In this document: positions 58,422 through 64,000 of the stretch, piece after piece
How the letters are laid out: each line of letters begins with the position of its first letter
How positions within the stretch are numbered: position 1 is the stretch's first letter
From: Armillaria gallica
Taxonomy: Eukaryota; Basidiomycota; Agaricomycetes; Agaricales; Physalacriaceae
Length of the DNA stretch: 64,000 nucleotides
Reading direction: 5' to 3'
Assembly: GCA_037576215.1 (NCBI GenBank)
Contig: JBANDB010000002.1
Location: forward strand, 5,518,001 to 5,582,000
Made by a program: the position numbers and the translations under genes
The notes under the pieces: model-generated
Databases searched by the model: none
What the model was told of the DNA's origin: nothing
Seen by the model: only the letters and a program-made list of their open reading frames with translations

Positions 58422-59979
58422 ACGAATATGTACGACACTATGACTTTGTGCACTTCGCGATTGATTTTTCTTTGTACTTGGCCCAGGATCTTATGAAAGG
58501 TCGCATCTATTTATTCCCCTTCGAATTGCAAACCATATCTCTATTGAACTTTTCGACAGATCGAGCCGCCTTTCCTTCGCGAACAATTCCTTTTGTTTGA
58601 CTGTGAGTCAGACTTTCAACATTCACCATAACCTCTCTCTCATTCATATCTCTCAGGATGCGGCTCGAGGTTCGATTGTTCGCCACATGCCATCTTAACT
58701 TGCGTGCTACCCTATGCTACCGAGGCACCGAAAGCAATGGTCGCTATTACCACGGGGAATCAGTACGGCCTTTGACATGTGGGATATACCTTATGAGACA
58801 AAACATCATATCGTTCCATAAGAATCACACGCACCATTCTTGCCAGGTCCCTTACTATGCCCTTTGATGACCAAGGACTTGTTAGATCGTTTGTTGCCGG
58901 TATTCGTGCGTCTAGCGACATTTCCTCGTCAACGTTCCAACTTCCTATCACGCGCAACAATGTGCATGCAACGATAGGTGGACATCGCCGAAGGAAGCCT
59001 TCATTGGTCGAGAGTCGAGACAGCGTCCATAACAACACTAGGTGCAGATTAGGCGCGCTCCCTTCACACGGCACCTTCTTCCCACTTCCGTGACCAGCAA
59101 TCCCCGTGTATCCATGATCCTCGGGTGTGGTGCAGGAACCATGGGACAATCGAAGCAAGATAGTACAGAATGAGGGTGATGATAGGGTGGTGATGAGAGA
59201 GATACTAACTAGCCACATGGTTCTACTAGTCCAGATGAAGCATCAGAATCGAGTCGCGATGCTAACCTGATACCGGAGATGCATCCCAAAGAATAAATGA
59301 TTGATAAGAAAGGAATTATTTGCCCAGTTCCTTTCGGCTACGTGACTTCAACGAGAGTCGAGGCCTGTACTGCCCGCGTACTCATACATCAAAACTTGGA
59401 GAAATACGCATTCTCATAGATATACTTAGCGGCCCTGCCACCCTTCCTCCACTTGACCATAATCGGTCCGAGTGACAGCATATTCACGGAAATTCCCTTC
59501 CCGTAACACATCCTAGACGCCCTTATCGATGAGTTCGAGGAGCTATTCATGGGCAACTCGATTACCTTCTGTTCTTTCCTCGCTCCCGCTTGTTATTTGG
59601 CTACTCAAAACTCACCGATATCTCCAGTACTACTACACCGACCATCTGAGTACAATCTTCGAGCTCGAAGCTATAGGTTTGGAGCGGTTTACGCGCTGGT
59701 ACAAGCGTCGCGTGTGTGAGCATCAGCGAGAAAATATTCTCACGCCACAAGCGCGAAGCCTTGGTTCCACTTCGGCCCGTGACTCCGTCCTATTTTCATC
59801 TACGAATCTTCCGAACGTAGCTATTAGCCTCTACTAGCCCCTCGTGCTCCTGTCAAGATTTCGGCCCTTTCCTTGGATGTCAAATAAGTTTTTCTTCACG
59901 CCTGTGTGAAACTGATGAGTTTTTTTCAAGGCACTTCGCCCTTTCGCCGACTCACTGAATTGAATTGAAAGGGTGAGAC
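58422..59979. other. intergenic, no recognised gene
   Basis: Frames at 58760-59218 (minus), 58857-59093 (plus) and 59529-59837 (plus) overlap or lack domains. It ends at the MITE-like element. Confidence 0.4.
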
Positions 59980-60389
59980 TACTGTTCGATTTCGACCGTT
60001 AATTCACGTAACGCATAACAGGGACCAATGAAGTGAAGCTCCCGGTACTGCGTAACGCGTAACAGGGCTTTGTGAAGCTATGGGATCTTGGTGACCAAAC
60101 AGCCCAATTTTGGTCCAATTTCCTGGCAAAAATCTGGAATTTCGCCTCCTACATCATACATGTGCTCTTCTGATACAGAAGGCATATACAAGTAATACAA
60201 CGAAATATCTAAATCTCCCATACCTTCAAAGCTTCAAGCCACTTTGAGGGTTTCCGTACTCTACCAAATTGCAAATGAAAGCTAAATTCATAAACCGTAA
60301 CGTAACTTAACCTCGTGAAGTTATGGCCCAGCCACTATAAAGCATAACGCGTAACACACCGTGAAGCTTACGGTCGAAATCGAACAGTA
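59980..60389. mobile_element. second MITE-like element, 410 bp, terminal inverted repeats of about 22 bp or more
   Basis: The left end TACTGTTCGATTTCGACCGT is mirrored at the right end (about 60369-60389, ending CAGTA). Similarity continues imperfectly inward (TTCACG). The interior has no open frame but repeats GTAACGC(G/A)TAAC and GTGAAGCT motifs several times. TA flanks fit a Tc1/mariner-type target. It shares the TACTGT terminus with the element at 6017-6292 but has different TIR sequence and length. Confidence 0.75.
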
Positions 60390-60824
60390 TCAATCTTTTG
60401 GTTCTCTACGCTGTCCAGCGACACGGAACGCATCACCAGATGTGATAAATCTACACAGTCCAATGTATTTTGGTTCTTTGGTCACGTTCTTTATTTAAGT
60501 TCGCGCCTATATCGCAACGAAACAACACAGGTGACCTACATAAAGTTCAGATCCGAAGTCTGGCTACAATCCTCATATAAACAGCTCGTCGGAGAAGGCC
60601 GCTGTTTCTTCTACGACGCTATCTCGTATCTACCCATCTCTCATCGCCACCTTTTCACATTGTCTCTTCTGTAAGTAGTGCGTGCCCAATTTCGTGCATT
60701 TTATATACTTCTCTTTCCTAGATTTCAGTTCAATTTAGCTCTTAGTAGCGACTTCTATCTATTTCACTAAAGGTCTGACACACACCAAAACCCGCTCCAG
60801 CTTCTGATTTTGTATCTCTCCAGA
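60390..60824. other. promoter and leader region of IRG-7
   Basis: No gene. A TCTCTCCAG acceptor-like sequence ends one base before the IRG-7 ATG, suggesting a leader intron as in other family members. The MITE-like element ends 435 bp upstream of the ATG. Confidence 0.45.
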
Positions 60825-62138
60825 ATGGGTGCTGCCGTATCCTTTTTTTCTACCGCCGCAGCTGCTGCGATTCCCTTCATTCTTGAATTGATAAGGAAGA
60901 GCAAAGTCAGAGAAAATCCGACGATGTCCTCTATCTCGGAACAGCATAGAAGAATGGACGCGGAAAAAAGCGCACGTGAAGCTCGTCGTCGCCTCGAGGA
61001 GCTAGAGAAAGAGAAGAAAGAACAGGCAGACAAAGCTGCAAAGGAGAAGGAGGCAGCGCAGAAACGTTTCACCGAGTTGCAGGAGGAGGCGAAGGCAAAA
61101 GAAAAGGAGAGGATAAAGACGAAGAAGGCGATGCAGGAGCAGCGTGAAAGAGCGGAAAGGGAGAAAGATGAAGCTCGTCGTCGCATCGAGGAGCTGGAGA
61201 GAGAAAAGAAAGAGCAAGCCGACCAAGCTGCAAAGGAGAAGGAGGAAGCACAGAAACGTGCCGACGGGTTGGAGGAGGAGGCGAGGGCGAGAGAAAAGGA
61301 GATGTTGGAGGCTCAAAAGGCAATGGAGGAGAAGTGGAGGAAGGGCATTCATCCAGTCGAATGGCCATCTCGAGAGCAGTACGACATGGTCAAACGACTT
61401 CTCTACAAGGACGGGAAATTCCATCTTGCTATCGCTGGCAAATCGGGAACCGGAAAATCGTCACTCATTAACGCCTTTCGAGGCATGGGGGACGACGACG
61501 AAGGATCCGCCGACGTTGACGTCATCGAAAGCACCACCACCGTTACCCCATACCCTGATCCTAATCCTGCCAACCCTTTTATCTGGTTCGACATCCCAGG
61601 GTCGGGAACGGTCAACTGCCCTGATTGGTCATATTTTAACGACCACGGGCTGTATATTTTCGACGCCATCATCGTTCTTCTGGGCGACCGTTTTACAGAC
61701 GGGGATCTTGCGATTCTGAAGAACTGCAAGCGATATTGCATCCCCACCTATATTGTTCGCTCAAAATCTGACATACACATCGCCAATCTTGTCGAGAGGA
61801 AACAGAAGCGTCCTGGCGCGCGGGGCAATCTCATAGGAATTAACGAAGAAGCGCGTAAAGAGTACCTCGACAAGACACGGGAGACTGTTCAGGTCAATCT
61901 GAAAAATATCGGTCCTCCCCCTCTCTCACAGAGAGTGTATGCCGTGTCAAGGAAAACGCTCACTTGTTTGGTCCGGGAGGAATCCCTCGGTGATCTTGAC
62001 ATTCTTGACGAACACGAGCTGCTGAGGGACCTACTTCAGGATGCATATTCCCGGCGTTCTGAGAAGTCCTGGCGCGTCATGCAAGATCTGATAAAGAGCG
62101 CTGGTGTAGAGGTCCTCCGCTATCTCAAAAAGGCCTAG
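60825..62138 (+). CDS. IRG-7: immunity-related GTPase-like protein, 437 aa, intact, dispersed paralog
   Basis: It starts MGAAVS (Gly2 and Ser6 fit N-myristoylation), then a hydrophobic segment (about 7-23, FFSTAAAAAIPFILELI). A Lys/Glu-rich coiled coil (about 40-170) carries two 44-residue repeats (52-95 and 116-159, EARRRxEELExEKKEQADxA). The IRG G domain has G1 GKSGTGKSS (205-213), switch-like IESTTTVTPYP, G3 DIPGSGT, G4 VRSKSD and YAVSRKTLT. A helical C terminus ends SEKSWRVMQDLIKSAG. It is on the opposite strand and 41 kb from the other copies, and it differs from them more than they differ among themselves. The frame is unbroken. The start choice rests on alignment with paralogs. Confidence 0.92.
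   Translation: MGAAVSFFSTAAAAAIPFILELIRKSKVRENPTMSSISEQHRRMDAEKSAREARRRLEELEKEKKEQADKAAKEKEAAQKRFTELQEEAKAKEKERIKTKKAMQEQRERAEREKDEARRRIEELEREKKEQADQAAKEKEEAQKRADGLEEEARAREKEMLEAQKAMEEKWRKGIHPVEWPSREQYDMVKRLLYKDGKFHLAIAGKSGTGKSSLINAFRGMGDDDEGSADVDVIESTTTVTPYPDPNPANPFIWFDIPGSGTVNCPDWSYFNDHGLYIFDAIIVLLGDRFTDGDLAILKNCKRYCIPTYIVRSKSDIHIANLVERKQKRPGARGNLIGINEEARKEYLDKTRETVQVNLKNIGPPPLSQRVYAVSRKTLTCLVREESLGDLDILDEHELLRDLLQDAYSRRSEKSWRVMQDLIKSAGVEVLRYLKKA
60978..61301 (+). repeat. duplicated 44-codon coiled-coil segment inside IRG-7
   Basis: Copies at 60978-61109 and 61170-61301 encode near-identical EARRRLEELEKEKKEQADKA and EARRRIEELEREKKEQADQA blocks with matching continuations, separated by a 20-residue linker. 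Confidence 0.85.
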
Positions 62139-62660
62139 GGTTCGAACCTATGACCGTGACCTTCCTGATTCTCATCTAGCTGTAGGTTTGTGGATTCGTT
62201 GCAATTGTCCTGTTTTATCGTCACCCCAATTGTTGCTCTTCGAGGCTATCGTCGGTATTTACTATTGATACTATGATTCCCAATTACTCTCTTGATTCGA
62301 TACTTGTATATACATACTTCGAGTCTCTATGTTGCTTCTATGGCAACTTTGAGTACTTGAGCCAGTCGCTAGGAAAACCAATGAAGAATACTTGTTGGAA
62401 GGCTTAGTGAAACCGGTGATGGCCACCTTGACGAGATTTCCATGTTTTCCCAGACTAGCTCCCATGGCACGCAATTAAGTATAGACGAGAAAAGAGATAA
62501 AAAGAGGACGATAGGCCCCGGAAGCTTCGATGACAAGGTTTTTCCGGTATTGTGATTTGAATGCGCTCTAGGCTGAGTCATCGCGGGAACCGGCTGCCGA
62601 CGGACCTCAGGCTCGGACCGATCTGATTGTCTTCCTTGAATACTTTCACGCCTTACCACC
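62139..62660. other. intergenic, no recognised gene
   Basis: Short overlapping minus frames (62271-62474, 62369-62662) lack domains. The right end is the leader of the next gene. Confidence 0.4.
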
Positions 62661-63414
62661 ATGCCTAAATCTACCTACGAACGAGCAGAGCCTGACGGCA
62701 CTACGCAAATTGTGAATGGAGCCACTACAGCTTCGATTAAACCCTATTAAACCCTTATTTGCAGATACACTCTCGCGCAACCAAACTCTACAATCTGACA
62801 CCTACCGACCTACAGAGTATCAGTCCGGTTCGACAAGAGCGAAATCCTCATGGCGGCTGGGTCACATACTATAATACTGGGGACGTTGAACGTCTTCAGC
62901 GCAGCTTGCAAGGACGCTCCACGACGAGGAAGAAGGCTAATGGACCGAAGATCACAAAGACGGATGCCCTTAATATCTTCAATGTGCGTAATGGATGCCT
63001 TACTTCTACTCCCCCAATGTGACGTATTCTTAGCTCAAGGAATGGTATTTGAAGAACCTCACTCCCGAAGTGAAGCCACACCCCAAGTATAAGGGTCGGG
63101 TGATGCATCTCTACAACCGGATAGAGGTCGAGGTTCGTCGACGTGCTAGTTTTGTTCTTCTCACTCTGAGCTCCAATCATATAGGCTGTCGCGAAACGGG
63201 TCTATGGGCCTAGTTACAAATCTTCAGCAACCCAATCCCGTCGCCAATACCCCTCCGCAGGCCAAGGACGATATGACGGGTTGTCGAGAGAAGACGCTGC
63301 TGAGCTCTGTACGTTCCATATTCTTCATGTACTTTGAGAGTTTAATTCGGCTATCTTCCAGTTTGTCGCGATACCGGCATCGTCGACTCTGCTGCTTTCG
63401 GCCCTTGCTGCTAA
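62661..63414 (+). CDS. small protein with two XPA C-terminal-like modules (about 181 aa, 5 exons)
   Basis: Exons are 62661-62711, 62765-62983, 63034-63132, 63185-63308 and 63362-63414. Phases agree and introns are 50-53 nt. After MPKSTYERAEPDGTTQI the first module reads SRATKLYNLTPTDLQSI with RNPHGGWVTYYNTGDVERL. The second reads ITKTDALNIFNLKEWYLK with LTPEVKPHPK and MHLYNRIEVEAVAKRVYG. This helix, polar turn and RxEVE pattern resembles the DNA-binding C-terminal domain of the repair protein XPA. In fungi such modules also occur in small proteins of unknown role, as far as I recall. The last exon is the least certain. Nothing in the neighbourhood suggests a pathway. Confidence 0.5.
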
Positions 63415-64000
63415 TCATTCGCACGTAACAAATATGCTGTATAACAATCTTGCCATATATACTGTATGTATGTACTCAGTTAAAGAAGAAATTCGAAAAT
63501 CCACCTGAACATATATTAGGTCGGAAAGCCCCTTTCCAACTCGAACTATGTTATATTTCTGCCGCCCAGAGTTCTAGAATAGAACGTCTCTTATCATTAA
63601 GCTCTTCCATCATCTATGCACACATATTTCCTCCTCCACTCGGCATGCCGCGGTCGGTAAAATTTTACAGGTGATTTTCGGGTCTACTGGGAAGCCAAGA
63701 ACCCTTGGCATGGACCTACTAGTACTGGCAGTTCATCAATGATCAACGCCTGTTTCTCTAGTAGCCGGTTAGACCTTAATTTAATTACGCCGCGAGCTGG
63801 ACCCTGCAGGTCGTCATCATAGGTGCGAGTAGGTAGGAGTAGGTCAACTCTGTTCCAAGACACTCATCCAGTTACAGAACAAGGACGTCCGGCAATTTCC
63901 ACCCAAATCACACGCCGCAGGAAGCGCTAGCATACGATATCAACTAAGAACTGATCTTCCGGTCCGCCGTAGGCCATGTCGCGACCAGCATCTTCCCGGG
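63415..64000. other. window end, no recognised gene
   Basis: No domain-bearing frame is seen. A gene continuing beyond the window edge cannot be excluded. Confidence 0.35.

Noticed and set aside
58760..59218. 152-codon minus-strand frame.
   Set aside because: Overlaps plus-strand frames of similar quality and shows no domain on either strand.
1..64000. CRISPR arrays, rRNA genes, bacterial operons or a prophage.
   Set aside because: No regularly spaced repeats, rRNA sequence or phage genes are seen. Spliceosomal introns throughout mark this as fungal nuclear DNA.

Overview
The window looks like nuclear DNA of a filamentous basidiomycete, most likely a mushroom-forming agaricomycete. Every recognisable gene is split by many short GT-AG introns of about 45-62 nt. 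The families present are typical of that group: DUF6534-type membrane protein, PL3 pectate lyase, group III hybrid histidine kinase, Rheb, and a processive GT2 polysaccharide synthase. I cannot name the species. All family calls come from motifs I can read. No database search was run.

Layout. A complete ariadne-type RBR ubiquitin ligase lies at 998-3014. At 6.9-20 kb there is an array of six paralogous dynamin-like GTPases of the immunity-related GTPase (IRG/IIGP) type, all on the minus strand. Three are open, two carry one single-base frameshift each, and one is a 3' fragment. A seventh, intact copy is on the plus strand at 60.8-62.1 kb. Between 20 and 24.5 kb I see only gene remnants. A long arginine/aspartate-rich disordered protein follows (24.5-27.3 kb), then a DUF6534-like membrane protein (minus, 28-29.9 kb), a decayed tandem duplication (31.5-31.9 kb), lysyl-tRNA synthetase with two possible start codons (32.5-34.8 kb), and Rheb (minus, 35.1-35.9 kb). 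Next come a hyaluronan-synthase-like GT2 enzyme (38.8-40.4 kb), a PL3 pectate lyase (minus, 41.3-42.9 kb) and a 17-exon group III histidine kinase (46.8-51.6 kb). Two MITE-like elements with 5'-TACTGT ends sit at 6.0 and 60.0 kb. A small protein with two XPA-like modules is at 62.7-63.4 kb.

Most notable. (1) 53.4-58.4 kb holds two fused sugar enzymes in tandem on one strand: a GDP-mannose 3,5-epimerase-like domain fused to two GT-A glycosyltransferase domains, followed by a SAM methyltransferase fused to a GT8 glycosyltransferase. Together they suggest a compact, perhaps undescribed route to a modified glycan. (2) The IRG family shows signs of rapid birth and decay, N-myristoylation signals, and coiled-coil repeats of about 28 residues in several copies.

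Caveat. Single-base frameshifts, mostly one missing base in a short homopolymer, interrupt at least seven otherwise conserved genes, including the histidine kinase (twice), Rheb and GT2. I read most of these as consensus-sequence errors rather than real pseudogenes. Raw reads would settle it.
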